Below are positions 8,575 through 17,488 of a stretch of 64,000 nucleotides of DNA, piece by piece. The notes under the pieces were generated by a model, which worked only from the letters and a program-made list of their open reading frames with translations, had not been told where the DNA came from and ran no database searches. Position numbers and translations under genes: made by a program. Source of the stretch: Paracoccus denitrificans (GTDB lineage Bacteria > Pseudomonadota > Alphaproteobacteria > Rhodobacterales > Rhodobacteraceae); the NCBI GenBank assembly GCA_003240735.1, contig QFNE01000006.1, positions 62,001 to 126,000 of the forward strand, read 5' to 3'. Positions within the stretch are counted from its first letter, which is position 1. Every line of letters begins with the position of its first letter.

Positions 8575-8587
8575 GGCGCGCGTCCCA

Positions 8588-9940
8588 TTACACGTTCAGC
8601 AGCAGGTGCTCCCGCTCCCAAGGAGAGATGACCTGAAGGAATTCCTTGTATTCGTTGCGCTTCACGGCCTCATAGACTGACATGAATTCGGACCCCAGAA
8701 CCTCTCGCATAGGGGCCGAGGCGTGCAGTTCGTCCAGCGCATCGCCCAGGTTCGTCGGCAGCTCATCGTCAGACATGTAGGCGTCGCCCAGACATTCGGC
8801 GCGCGGATTTTCCTGCTGGATCAGGCCCAGATATCCCGTCGCCAGCGACGCCGCGAGGCCGAGATACGGGTTGCAGTCCATCCCCGCCAGACGGTTTTCC
8901 ACCCGACGCGCCGCCGGCCCGGAAATCGGGACGCGAATTCCCGTCGTGCGATTGTCCCGACCCCATTCCAAGTTGATCGGGGCTGCGAAATCCGGGACAT
9001 AACGGCGATAGCTGTTCACATACGGCGCCAGAAGGGCGACCGCGGCGGGCAGGTGGTTCTGCATCCCGGCGATGAAATGCAGAAACGCCGGCGTCTCGCG
9101 ACCGCGTTCGTCTGAAAAGATGTTCTTCCCGTCCGCATCCACGATCGAATGATGGATATGCATGGCACTGCCCGGCTCACCCTCGATCGGTTTGGCCATG
9201 AAGGTGGCAAAACAATCGTGACGCAGCGCCGCCTCACGGATCAGGCGTTTGAAATAGAAGATCTGATCGGCCAGATGCACCGGGTCACCGTGGTTGAGGT
9301 TGATTTCAACCTGACCGGCCCCGCCTTCCTGCAGAATGCCGTCGATCTCAAAACCCTGCGCCTCGGCAAAGTCATAGATGTCGTCGATGACCTTGCCGTA
9401 TTCATCGACCGCGGACATCGAATAGGCCTGTTTCGCCGCTGCGCGCCGGCCGCTTCGCCCCATCGGCGGTTGGATCGGCTGGTTCGGGTCGGTGTTCCGG
9501 GCGACCAGAAAGAACTCCATCTCGGGCGCGACGATCGGTTTCCAGCCGCGGTCGGCGTAAAGCTGTACGATACGTTTCAGGACGTTCCGGGGTGCGACCG
9601 GCACGGGCTGGCCCTGCTGGTCGCAGACATCGTGGATCACCTGCAGCGTGACATCGGCGGTCCAAGGCGCAGCCGTTGTCGTCTCGTAGTCCGGGATCAG
9701 AACCATGTCAGGTTCGGTGAATGCGCCGGTCGGGTTGTCGGCCCACTCCCCGGTGATCGTCTGCAGAAAGATCGAGTTCGGCAGGTAAAAACTGTCCTGC
9801 CGCGCGAATTTTGATGCGGGCATTGCCTTGCCGCGCGCCACGCCGGCGATGTCGGGCACGATGCATTCGATTTCGTCCAGACGGCGCCCGTCGATATAGT
9901 CGCGGGCGGCTTCTGGGATCCGGCTGAGCCAGTCTGACAT
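8588..9940 (-). CDS. Glutamine synthetase family protein (gamma-glutamylputrescine synthetase-like)
   Basis: 450 aa. It has GS catalytic-domain marks including the metal/glutamate-site segment QVEINLNHGDP, MHIHHSIVDADGKN, and EWGRDNRTTGIRVP. The ATG at 9940 is preferred over an upstream in-frame start because GGAAAG lies 8 bases before it. The pairing with a PuuB-like oxidase and an amidotransferase points to ATP-dependent gamma-glutamylation of an amine rather than ammonia assimilation. A second family member is at 23528-24862. Confidence 0.85.
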   Translation of the reverse strand: MSDWLSRIPEAARDYIDGRRLDEIECIVPDIAGVARGKAMPASKFARQDSFYLPNSIFLQTITGEWADNPTGAFTEPDMVLIPDYETTTAAPWTADVTLQVIHDVCDQQGQPVPVAPRNVLKRIVQLYADRGWKPIVAPEMEFFLVARNTDPNQPIQPPMGRSGRRAAAKQAYSMSAVDEYGKVIDDIYDFAEAQGFEIDGILQEGGAGQVEINLNHGDPVHLADQIFYFKRLIREAALRHDCFATFMAKPIEGEPGSAMHIHHSIVDADGKNIFSDERGRETPAFLHFIAGMQNHLPAAVALLAPYVNSYRRYVPDFAAPINLEWGRDNRTTGIRVPISGPAARRVENRLAGMDCNPYLGLAASLATGYLGLIQQENPRAECLGDAYMSDDELPTNLGDALDELHASAPMREVLGSEFMSVYEAVKRNEYKEFLQVISPWEREHLLLNV

Positions 9941-9979
9941 GATGGTCTTTCCGCCGGGCACCCGGCTGAGGTTATGCGA

Positions 9980-10594
9980 TCAACAATCCGGAACAGCGGC
10001 CGCCAAAGGGTTGTCCCCCAGACCCGCCTTGACGCCCAACCTGTCTGCGGCTGAGCGGTTCTGACTTGCTTTCCACTTTCCTGCCATCTGGCTCGCGGGG
10101 ATTTCAACCCCGACAATGCCGCGCATCTGTGACGTCACAAAGCTTTCAGGTGCATCAGCCACCGCCCAAGGCGAGGGCAGCGCCCCTTCCATCTGGTCGG
10201 TCAAGGCATCCAGCTGACGGCGCAGCCAAAGGGCGTCGTCGGTCACCACCGGGATGCCGCGCACCTGAACCATCAGGAAATTCCAAGTCGGAACGACCTT
10301 CCCTGTTTCGGCCTTGGTCGCATAGTGGCGGGGCGAGATATAGGCGTGCGGCCCCTGAAACACGATCAGCGCGGAATGGCCGTGCGCAGCCATGTCGCGC
10401 AACTCTGCAATCTGTGGATTGGCCTTTGCCAGATGGCACTGCAGCGATTGGGTTTCTGCGCTCCACTGCATCGGTATCAGGTTGGCGGTCGGGCCATCCG
10501 CGCCGTGCGTGATCAGCATCCCCAGCGGATAGGTTTCGATCAGCCCCACCATCACCTCGGGCCGATCTTCGGCAAAAGCGGGTGGGGTGTACAT
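9980..10594 (-). CDS. FMN-binding negative transcriptional regulator, PaiB-like
   Basis: 204 aa. It matches the PaiB layout: MYTPPAFAEDRPEVM start, PLGMLITHGADGPTANLIPM, then FQGPHAYISPRHYATK and VPTWNF, which form the FMN-binding split barrel. PaiB proteins were described as negative regulators in Bacillus, and PaiA next to them acts on polyamines, which fits this operon. A direct DNA-binding role is not evident from sequence, so an enzymatic role is possible. It overlaps the upstream amidotransferase gene by one base (TGATG). Confidence 0.85.
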   Translation of the reverse strand: MYTPPAFAEDRPEVMVGLIETYPLGMLITHGADGPTANLIPMQWSAETQSLQCHLAKANPQIAELRDMAAHGHSALIVFQGPHAYISPRHYATKAETGKVVPTWNFLMVQVRGIPVVTDDALWLRRQLDALTDQMEGALPSPWAVADAPESFVTSQMRGIVGVEIPASQMAGKWKASQNRSAADRLGVKAGLGDNPLAAAVPDC

Positions 10595-11283
10595 CAGACC
10601 GCCCGCTTCAGATTTCGCGGCTGTTCAAAGAACGCAGCGATCTGATCCGCGATCAGTTGCGAATCCGCGGTGCCACGACTGTCGCGCGCCTGATCCAGCA
10701 ACGCGTCCGGAACCAAGCCGCCGCGATGTTCGATCAGCCCGTCGATAAAGCTGTCTTCGAATTCGGGATGGGCCTGCACCGTCCAGGCACGGTTGCCGTA
10801 AACCAGCGCGGCGTTCTTGCAGAATTCGTTGCAGGCCGTGACCGTCGCGCTGACAGGGGCGGTCAGGACCTGGTCCTGATGCCAGGCATTCAGGGTGACG
10901 GGCGTGCCGCCGAAATCATAGGTCTGTGCACCGACGGCCCAACCGCCCGGGAACTTGGCGACGGTCCCACCCAATGCCTGCGCGATGATCTGGTGGCCAA
11001 AACAGATGCCGACCAACGGAACCTCGGCATCGAAGGCTGACCTGATGAACTCTTCCAGCGGATGGATGAACGGCAGGTCGTCATAGACGCCATGGCGCGA
11101 TCCGGTGATCAGCCAGCCATCCGCGTCGTAGATGCTGCCCGGAAACTCCATCGCTTCGACGAAATAGCTTGTGAACTCGAACCCGCGGCCAGACAAAAGG
11201 CGGACGAACATGTCGTCATAGTCACCTTCCGACGCGCGGATGACCTCGGGCGATTGACCGCATTTCAGAATACCGATGCGCAT
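10594..11283 (-). CDS. Class I glutamine amidotransferase-like protein
   Basis: 229 aa class-I amidotransferase. The nucleophile elbow GICFGHQIIAQALGG carries the catalytic Cys, and VQAHPEFE carries the His/Glu of the triad. No synthetase domain is attached. It is first in the operon with the PaiB-like, GS-like and FAD oxidase genes. By context it may hydrolyse gamma-glutamyl intermediates, as PuuD does, although its sequence is closer to GMP-synthase-type domains than to PuuD. Confidence 0.82.
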   Translation of the reverse strand: MRIGILKCGQSPEVIRASEGDYDDMFVRLLSGRGFEFTSYFVEAMEFPGSIYDADGWLITGSRHGVYDDLPFIHPLEEFIRSAFDAEVPLVGICFGHQIIAQALGGTVAKFPGGWAVGAQTYDFGGTPVTLNAWHQDQVLTAPVSATVTACNEFCKNAALVYGNRAWTVQAHPEFEDSFIDGLIEHRGGLVPDALLDQARDSRGTADSQLIADQIAAFFEQPRNLKRAV

Positions 11284-11344
11284 GGCGAACTCATATTTGC
11301 TGACAGCGCGAAGCTATGCCTCGGCTGGCGCGTTCGCAAGCGCC

Positions 11345-12418
11345 TCAGCCGCGCGGGGTGGGGGTGTGGCTGCGGATCGTGTCGACCATCAGGGCAACAT
11401 GGTCGGGGTTCGCGTCCGGCGTGATCCCGTGCCCGAGGTTGAAGATATGCGGCCCCCCGGCAAACGCGTCGATGATCTGGCGGGTCGCGGCCGCAAGGCT
11501 GTCGCCGCCGGTCACCATGTGCGCCGGGTCAAGGTTGCCCTGCACGCATCCCGCCGACTGCACATTCCGGGCGGCCCAGTCCGGCGCGACCGAGTTGTCC
11601 AGCGCGACCGCATCCGCCCCCGTGGCGTTTGCGAACCCGACATAGCGATCCTTCGCCTGACGCGGAAATGCGATGATCGGGACGCCTGGATGGCGCAACT
11701 TCAGTTCTGCGATGATGCGACGAATGGGCGCAACGCAGAAGTCGTCGAAATCCTGCGCAGACAGACTGCCCGCCCAGCTGTCGAACAGCTTGACGACCTC
11801 CGCCCCGGCTGTGATCTGCGCCGACAAATACTCGATCGTGGCCGCAGTGATCAGATCGATCAGCGCGGTGAATGTCGCGCGGTCGGTATCCTTCAACAGG
11901 TGCGCCGGTCCCTGATCGGGCGTGCCCCTTCCGGCGATCATGTAGGTCGCCACCGTCCACGGCGCCCCGGCAAACCCGATCAGCGTGGTGTCTGCGGGCA
12001 GTTCCCGGCGCAGGATGCGGATCGTTTCATAGATCGGGGACAGCGTGTCATCGATGCTGCCCACGTCCCGCAGCCGTGCCAGATCCCCGGGGCCAGTGAC
12101 GGTCGACAGGCGCGGTCCTTCGCCCGTGACGAACCAAAGGTCGGCCCCCAGCGCCTGCGGAACCAGAAGGATGTCCGCAAACAGGATCGCCGCATCGAAG
12201 CCATAGCGTCGGATCGGCTGCAACGTGACCTCGGCTGCCAGATCGGGCGTGTAACACAGCGTCAGAAAATCGCCTGCAACAGCACGCGTTGCGCGATATT
12301 CGGGCAGGTACCGACCCGCCTGACGCATCATCCAGACCGGGGGCGTGTCCAGCCGCTCGCCTGCCAGTGCGCGCAGAATGCGCTTTGGCTGCTGGGTCAG
12401 GGGGGCAGGGGCTGGCAT
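11345..12418 (-). CDS. hemE: Uroporphyrinogen decarboxylase
   Basis: 357 aa, cytoplasmic. It decarboxylates uroporphyrinogen III to coproporphyrinogen III in heme synthesis. The family signature PVWMMRQAGRYLPEYR is near the N terminus, and AILFADILLVPQALG and FAGAPWT follow. The start at 12418 (MPAPAPLTQ) matches the family length; the frame is open further upstream but that part overlaps the divergent hemC gene. hemE and hemC are divergent, with 96 bases between their starts. Confidence 0.95.
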   Translation of the reverse strand: MPAPAPLTQQPKRILRALAGERLDTPPVWMMRQAGRYLPEYRATRAVAGDFLTLCYTPDLAAEVTLQPIRRYGFDAAILFADILLVPQALGADLWFVTGEGPRLSTVTGPGDLARLRDVGSIDDTLSPIYETIRILRRELPADTTLIGFAGAPWTVATYMIAGRGTPDQGPAHLLKDTDRATFTALIDLITAATIEYLSAQITAGAEVVKLFDSWAGSLSAQDFDDFCVAPIRRIIAELKLRHPGVPIIAFPRQAKDRYVGFANATGADAVALDNSVAPDWAARNVQSAGCVQGNLDPAHMVTGGDSLAAATRQIIDAFAGGPHIFNLGHGITPDANPDHVALMVDTIRSHTPTPRG

Positions 12419-12514
12419 GATGGTATCCTGTGGCGGCGGGCGCAAAACGGCCCCCCGTAGAAGGGGGACGGGGCGAAGGTTGTCAAGGCGCGGCCTCTTC
12501 GATAATCCCGCGCC

Positions 12515-13489
12515 ATGACGTTCCCCCATCACGACTCTTCTGTTATCCGCATTGGAACGCGCGGCTCTGCCCTGGCGATTGCACAGGCGACTGAAACGCG
12601 GGATCGACTGATTGCCGCGCATGGACTGACGCCTGCCGACTTTGAGATCGTCATCATCCGCACGACGGGCGACCGCATTCAGGACCGGTCGCTGAAGGAC
12701 ATTGGCGGGAAGGGGTTGTTCACCCGAGAGATCGAGGACGCGTTGCTGGACGGCGGCATCGATCTGGCCGTCCATTCGATGAAGGACATGCCGGTTCTGC
12801 AGCCAGATGGGCTGGTGATCGACTGCTATCTTCCGCGCCAGGACCCACGCGATGCGTTTCTGAGCGTGAAGTATCGGTCGCTGGAAGATCTGCCGGCGGG
12901 TGCCGTGGTCGGGTCGTCCAGCCTTCGTCGTCGTGCACAGGTCAGCTATCGACGTCCCGACCTGCAACTGGTCGAGTTTCGGGGCAACGTTCAGACGCGT
13001 CTGCGCAAGCTGGACGAAGGCGTGGCGGATGCGACATTTCTGGCGATGGCCGGTCTGGCCCGTCTTGATCTGATTGATCTGGCCCGTAGCGCGATACCGG
13101 CAGAGGTGATGCTGCCCGCCATCGCCCAGGGCGCCATCGGCGTCGAACGGCGGCGGGACGACACGCGGATGGCGGATATGCTGGCCGCGATCTGTGACCG
13201 CCCGACGCTGCTGCGGGTCGAGGCAGAGCGCGCATTCCTGGCCCGCCTTGATGGGTCCTGCGAGACGCCGATTGCCGGGCTGGCCGAACTCGACGGCGAT
13301 ACGTTGTGGCTGCGAGGCGAGATCCTGCTACCCGACGGGACGGTTGCGGTCGCGGGTGAGCGCAAAGGCTTTGCTGTCGACGGCGCGATGATGGGCGCTG
13401 ATCTGGCGGACGAATTGCTGTCGCGCGCGCCAAAGGATTTCTGCGACTTGACGGGGATCAACCCGCTGCGCCGCAGTCCACCCGTCTGA
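12515..13489 (+). CDS. hemC: Hydroxymethylbilane synthase (porphobilinogen deaminase)
   Basis: 324 aa. It polymerises four porphobilinogens into hydroxymethylbilane. Conserved elements are RIGTRGSALAIAQA at the start, the KDIGGKGLFTREIE loop, VHSMKDMP, GSSSLRRRAQ, and the cofactor-attachment Cys in LDGSCETPIAG. It is divergent from hemE and ends 9 bases from the convergent lexA gene. Confidence 0.96.
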   Translation: MTFPHHDSSVIRIGTRGSALAIAQATETRDRLIAAHGLTPADFEIVIIRTTGDRIQDRSLKDIGGKGLFTREIEDALLDGGIDLAVHSMKDMPVLQPDGLVIDCYLPRQDPRDAFLSVKYRSLEDLPAGAVVGSSSLRRRAQVSYRRPDLQLVEFRGNVQTRLRKLDEGVADATFLAMAGLARLDLIDLARSAIPAEVMLPAIAQGAIGVERRRDDTRMADMLAAICDRPTLLRVEAERAFLARLDGSCETPIAGLAELDGDTLWLRGEILLPDGTVAVAGERKGFAVDGAMMGADLADELLSRAPKDFCDLTGINPLRRSPPV

Positions 13490-13498
13490 GCTGCGTCT

Positions 13499-14236
13499 TC
13501 AATAGCTGCGGATAAGGCCCACCAGGCGGCCTTGAACCTTGACCTGATCTTCCCGCAGGACGCGGGTTTCATACGCAGGGTTGGCGGCTTCCAGCGCGAT
13601 CATGGCGCCGCGACGGCGGTAACGTTTCAGCGTCGCTTCAAGACCTTCGACAAGTGCCACGATGATGTCGCCGTTGTCGGCATGGCTTTGTTCCCGGATG
13701 ACGACGACATCGCCGTCGTTGATGCCAGCGTCGATCATCGAATCACCCCGCACCTCAAGAGCGTAGTGATGTTCGCGACCCGACAGCATGCCGCCGGGCA
13801 CCGCGATGTGATGCGACACCTCTGATATCGCCTCGATCGGCACACCTGCGGCAATCCGACCCATCACCGGCAACTCAATCGAGCCAGTGTCGGTGACTGT
13901 CATCGCACCCCGGGGGCGAGAGGGGGCGGTGCGCCGGTCGCCGTCGATCACGCGCGGGGCAAAGCGTTCCGCGGTGTCCGTCTCTGCCACGGTGGTTTCG
14001 GCCTTGGCGGCCCGGGCCAGATTGTCTGGCAGACGCACGATTTCCAACGCGCGGGCACGATGGGGGAGACGGCGGATAAAGCCACGCTCCTCCAACGCTG
14101 TTACAAGCCGGTGAATGCCCGATTTGGAGCGGAGATCGAGCGCAAGCTTCATTTCGTCAAAGGACGGGGGAACACCGTCGCGGGCGACGCGAACGTGGAT
14201 GAATTCCAACAGTTGGATCTGCTTTTTGGTCAGCAT
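13499..14236 (-). CDS. lexA: LexA repressor, SOS regulator
   Basis: 245 aa. An N-terminal winged helix (MLTKKQIQLLEFI.., with GVPPSFDEMKLALDLRSKSGIHRLVTAL) precedes a C-terminal peptidase S24 domain. The Ala-Gly self-cleavage site is in GRIAAGVPIEA, and the catalytic Ser is in LEVRGDSMIDAGI. The linker between the domains is longer than in E. coli LexA, as is usual in alphaproteobacteria. An exact LexA box lies upstream, so the gene is autoregulated; the same box type is present at two repair operons in this window. Confidence 0.96.
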   Translation of the reverse strand: MLTKKQIQLLEFIHVRVARDGVPPSFDEMKLALDLRSKSGIHRLVTALEERGFIRRLPHRARALEIVRLPDNLARAAKAETTVAETDTAERFAPRVIDGDRRTAPSRPRGAMTVTDTGSIELPVMGRIAAGVPIEAISEVSHHIAVPGGMLSGREHHYALEVRGDSMIDAGINDGDVVVIREQSHADNGDIIVALVEGLEATLKRYRRRGAMIALEAANPAYETRVLREDQVKVQGRLVGLIRSY

Positions 14237-14270
14237 CGTTTGTCCCCTTGATGCGGCCGCGGGCCTGCGT

Positions 14271-14285
14271 GTTCGTCCAATGTTC
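14271..14285 (-). promoter_or_regulatory. LexA (SOS) box upstream of lexA
   Basis: Exact GTTC-GTCCAAT-GTTC, 35 bases before the lexA start codon. It is the expected autoregulatory operator, and it confirms the box form used in this genome. Confidence 0.88.
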
Positions 14286-14345
14286 TAGGTCAATTCCCCA
14301 GCACCGTCAACGGTTAAGCCGATTCGCGTGAAGGTATGGTTAATC

Positions 14346-15524
14346 TCAGCGCAGGGCGATCCACTCGACAACCTCACCCGCTTGGCGGGCCGGATCGTTC
14401 GCGGGACGGATCATCAGCGCATCCGCTTGTGCCAGCAGCGAAAGCCGCGCGGAGTCCTGATCGTCGAATGGCTCGATGACCGGCAGCGTCGCACCCTCCG
14501 TCACCCGTGCCCGCAGGTAATGCTGACGGTCCCCTTCGGGACCAAGATCCCGCGCAAGGCTGGCCCGCCTGACAACCACACCGGGCGCGGCATCATTTTG
14601 CATCGAACGGATAAGAGGTTGCATGAATAAAATTCCACAAACAATTGCAGAAACAGGATTTCCTGGCAGTCCTAACACAACCGTCTCACCCAGTCGCCCC
14701 GCCATCAGTGGCTTGCCCGGCCGCATCGCAATGCGATGAAATGCACGGTCCATTCCCAGCTCTTCCGAGACCTTGGCGATCAGATCGTGGTCGCCGACGG
14801 ATGCGCCGCCAATCGTCACGATCAGGTCGGCGTCCTCTGCTTCGGCAAAGGTGTGGCGCAGGCTGTCTTCCGTGTCGCGGGCCAGTGGCATGATCCGCGC
14901 CTCGGCGCCTGCTGCGCGGGCAAGCGCTGCAACGGCGAGGTCGTTTGAACTGATGATCTGTCCCGGCCCCGGCAATTGACCGACCCGGACCAATTCATCC
15001 CCGCCCGCGATGATCGCGACCTTGGGCGCGCGGGCCACCGTCACCCGCGGCACGTTCATCGCGGCCAGCAGGCCGATGATCGGGGCGGTCAAGCGCGAAC
15101 CGGCTGGCACGGTGTCACCAGCCGCAAAGTCGCCGCCGCGCGCGCGGATGTTGCGCTTGTCAGCCGCGTCAGTCAGGCGGATCGTCTGTCCGTCGCGGGA
15201 CACGTTTTCCTGCATGACGACCATGTCGGCGCCCGCAGGAACCGGCGCGCCGGTAAAGATGCGCACGGCCTGACCCGGCGCGACAAGGCCGTCCCACGCG
15301 CGGCCCGCAGCGGCCTCACCGACCACCGTCAGGCTGTCGTGGCGGTCAGCGTATCGGATGGCATAGCCATCCATCGCGGCTGCATCGAAGGGGGGTTGCG
15401 TCAACCGTGATGTCGCAGGACGCGCCAGAATGCGTCCGTCAGCATCTTGCAGCGCGATATCCTCTACCCCCGTCGGCGCCGCCAGCGACAGGACGAGCGT
15501 CAGCGCCTCATCCACGGAAATCAT
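14346..15524 (-). CDS. moeA: Molybdopterin molybdotransferase MoeA
   Basis: 392 aa. It inserts molybdate into molybdopterin-AMP. Marks are the N-terminal region with DAAAMDGYAIR, the PVPAGADMVVMQENV segment, the molybdopterin-binding fold with IAGGDELVRVGQ.., TIGGASVGDHDLI, and VLGLPGNPVSA. It overlaps moaC by 4 bases (ATGA) and is last in the trpG-trpD-ung-trpC-moaC-moeA run. Confidence 0.95.
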   Translation of the reverse strand: MISVDEALTLVLSLAAPTGVEDIALQDADGRILARPATSRLTQPPFDAAAMDGYAIRYADRHDSLTVVGEAAAGRAWDGLVAPGQAVRIFTGAPVPAGADMVVMQENVSRDGQTIRLTDAADKRNIRARGGDFAAGDTVPAGSRLTAPIIGLLAAMNVPRVTVARAPKVAIIAGGDELVRVGQLPGPGQIISSNDLAVAALARAAGAEARIMPLARDTEDSLRHTFAEAEDADLIVTIGGASVGDHDLIAKVSEELGMDRAFHRIAMRPGKPLMAGRLGETVVLGLPGNPVSAIVCGILFMQPLIRSMQNDAAPGVVVRRASLARDLGPEGDRQHYLRARVTEGATLPVIEPFDDQDSARLSLLAQADALMIRPANDPARQAGEVVEWIALR

Positions 15525-15994
15525 GAGGCGGCCGTGAAGGTGCCGGACTTGCCGCCGGTCTTGGACAATAGCCGTACGCCTTCGATCCGCATGTCCTTCT
15601 GCGCGGCCTTGAGCATGTCATAGACAGTCAACGCGGCGACCGTGGCGGCGGTCAGCGCCTCCATCTCGACCCCGGTGCGTCCGGTGGTCCGCGCGGTCGC
15701 GGTAATGCGGATTCCGGGCAGGGCGTCGTCAGGCACCAGATCGACGCTCGCCTTGTCCAGTGGCAGGGGATGGCACAGCGGGATCAGATCGGATGTGCGT
15801 TTGGCACCCATGATGCCGGCAAGCCGCGCGACGCCCATGACGTCCCCCTTGGCCGCCCCACCCCGCGCCAGTGCCAAGGTTTCGGGCGACATGATGACCA
15901 GCGCCTCGGCCACAGCCTCTCGGGCGGTCGGGGATTTGCCTGACACATCGACCATGTGCGCCTGACCCTGAGCGTCGAAATGCGTCAGCGTCAT
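15521..15994 (-). CDS. moaC: Cyclic pyranopterin monophosphate synthase
   Basis: 157 aa. With MoaA it forms cyclic pyranopterin monophosphate, the first intermediate of molybdenum cofactor synthesis. MVDVSGKSPTAREA, the LIPLCHPLPL motif, GVEMEALTA and the C-terminal AAQKDMRIEGVRLLSKTGGKSG are all family-typical. It is translationally coupled to trpC upstream and moeA downstream through ATGA overlaps. Confidence 0.96.
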   Translation of the reverse strand: MTLTHFDAQGQAHMVDVSGKSPTAREAVAEALVIMSPETLALARGGAAKGDVMGVARLAGIMGAKRTSDLIPLCHPLPLDKASVDLVPDDALPGIRITATARTTGRTGVEMEALTAATVAALTVYDMLKAAQKDMRIEGVRLLSKTGGKSGTFTAAS

Positions 15995-16776
15995 GCGGCA
16001 CCCAGGATCGCACGGGTGGCCGCGGTGACGTCGTCCTGACGCATCATGCTTTCGCCGATCAGGAACCGGCGGACACCCGCGTCCATCATCCGCGCCACGT
16101 CGGCATGGGTGAACAGCCCGCTTTCACAGACGACATCGCGCCCGTCCGCGTGCGGTGCCAATGCAAGCGTCGTTTCCAGACTGACGTCAAAATTGCGCAA
16201 GTTGCGATTGTTGATCCCGATCAGCCGCGATTTCAGACGCAGAGCCCGGTCTAGCTCGGCCCGGTCGTGAACCTCGACCAGAACGTCCATGCCCCAATGG
16301 ATCGCGACGTCCTCCAGATCGGCGGCGAGCGCATCGTCAAGGGATGCCATGATGATCAGGATGCAATCGGCCCCCCACGCGCGTGCCTGTGCGACCTGAT
16401 ACGTGTCGTAAAGGAAATCCTTGCGCAGCACAGGAAGATCACACGCGTCACGGGCCGCAGTCAGAAATTCGGGGGCACCCTGAAAGCTGGGACCGTCAGT
16501 CAGGACCGACAGGCAAGCGGCGCCGCCATCCTGATATGCGCGCGCAAGGGTCGGCGGGTCAAAGTCGCTCCGGATCAATCCCTTGGACGGGCTGGCCTTC
16601 TTGATTTCGGCGATCAGCGCCGGCCCCGTTTCAGCGTGCCGGGCAAGCGCGGATGCAAAGCCGCGTGGGGCCGAGGCTGCGCGTGCCGCCCCCTCAACCT
16701 CTGCGAGGGGGATTGCGGCCTTGGCGGCGGCGATTTCGTCAAGCTTGTAGGCTTTGATGCGGTCGAGAATATCCAT
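15991..16776 (-). CDS. trpC: Indole-3-glycerol phosphate synthase
   Basis: 261 aa TIM barrel that closes the indole ring in tryptophan synthesis. Conserved ALIAEIKKASPSKGLI carries the catalytic Lys and phosphate-site residues. PVLRKDFLYDTYQV and LIGINNRNLRNFDV are also characteristic. It follows ung by 49 bases and overlaps moaC by 4 bases. It is a single-function protein, not fused to TrpF. Confidence 0.95.
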   Translation of the reverse strand: MDILDRIKAYKLDEIAAAKAAIPLAEVEGAARAASAPRGFASALARHAETGPALIAEIKKASPSKGLIRSDFDPPTLARAYQDGGAACLSVLTDGPSFQGAPEFLTAARDACDLPVLRKDFLYDTYQVAQARAWGADCILIIMASLDDALAADLEDVAIHWGMDVLVEVHDRAELDRALRLKSRLIGINNRNLRNFDVSLETTLALAPHADGRDVVCESGLFTHADVARMMDAGVRRFLIGESMMRQDDVTAATRAILGAA

Positions 16777-16825
16777 GCCGTGACTTAGCCACGCAGGGCG
16801 GGCGGGTGCAATCGCCCAAGGCCAG

Positions 16826-17488
16826 CTAGCGCGCGGAAATCCAGTCGATCGGCGCGCGACCCTTGGCCACCAGCCATGCGTTCACCCGGCTGAAGGGCCG
16901 AGAGCCGAAGAACCCCCGCCGCGCCGAAAGGGGTGACGGGTGCGCGGACGCGATCACCAGATCCTGTGGCCGCGCCATTCCGGCCAGCAGTTTCTGCGCG
17001 TGATTGCCCCACTCAATCAGGGCGAGCGGACCGTGACGCTGCGCCTCGGCCACGGCCTGACGCGGCAGTTGGTCCCAACCCCATCTGGCATGCGCGTTGG
17101 CCGCGCCGGGGGGCACCGACAATGATGTGTTGAGCAGAAGGACACCTTGGTGCGCCCAGAACTGCAGGTGACCACCCGTCGGTGCGGCGCCCAGATCGGA
17201 GGTCATTTCCGCAAAGATGTTCTTCAGCGATCGGGGCAGTGCCACGCCGGGCTGGACTGAAAACGCCAACCCGTCCGCGTGTCCCGGCGTGGGATAGGGG
17301 TCTTGTCCCAGAATGACCACGCGAACGTCAGCCGGTTTGACGGCATCAAGCGCGGCAAAGACGCGGTCCGGCCCGGGCAGCCAGTCGGTCCCGGCCAGAC
17401 GGTCGCGCAGACCCGGCCATGTCGTCGTGAAAAAGGGCAGATGCGCCCATGCTGCGGGCGGTGTCGCGGGCGGTGTTGGCCCGCTCAT
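16826..17488 (-). CDS. ung: Uracil-DNA glycosylase, family 1
   Basis: 220 aa. It removes uracil from DNA. The water-activating loop is VVILGQDPYPTPGHADGLAFSV, and the minor-groove intercalation loop is HPSPLSARRGFFGSRPFSRVN. The start overlaps the trpD stop (ATGA), so a repair gene is embedded in and coupled to a tryptophan operon. It is one of two uracil-directed proteins in the window; the other is UdgX. Confidence 0.95.
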   Translation of the reverse strand: MSGPTPPATPPAAWAHLPFFTTTWPGLRDRLAGTDWLPGPDRVFAALDAVKPADVRVVILGQDPYPTPGHADGLAFSVQPGVALPRSLKNIFAEMTSDLGAAPTGGHLQFWAHQGVLLLNTSLSVPPGAANAHARWGWDQLPRQAVAEAQRHGPLALIEWGNHAQKLLAGMARPQDLVIASAHPSPLSARRGFFGSRPFSRVNAWLVAKGRAPIDWISAR

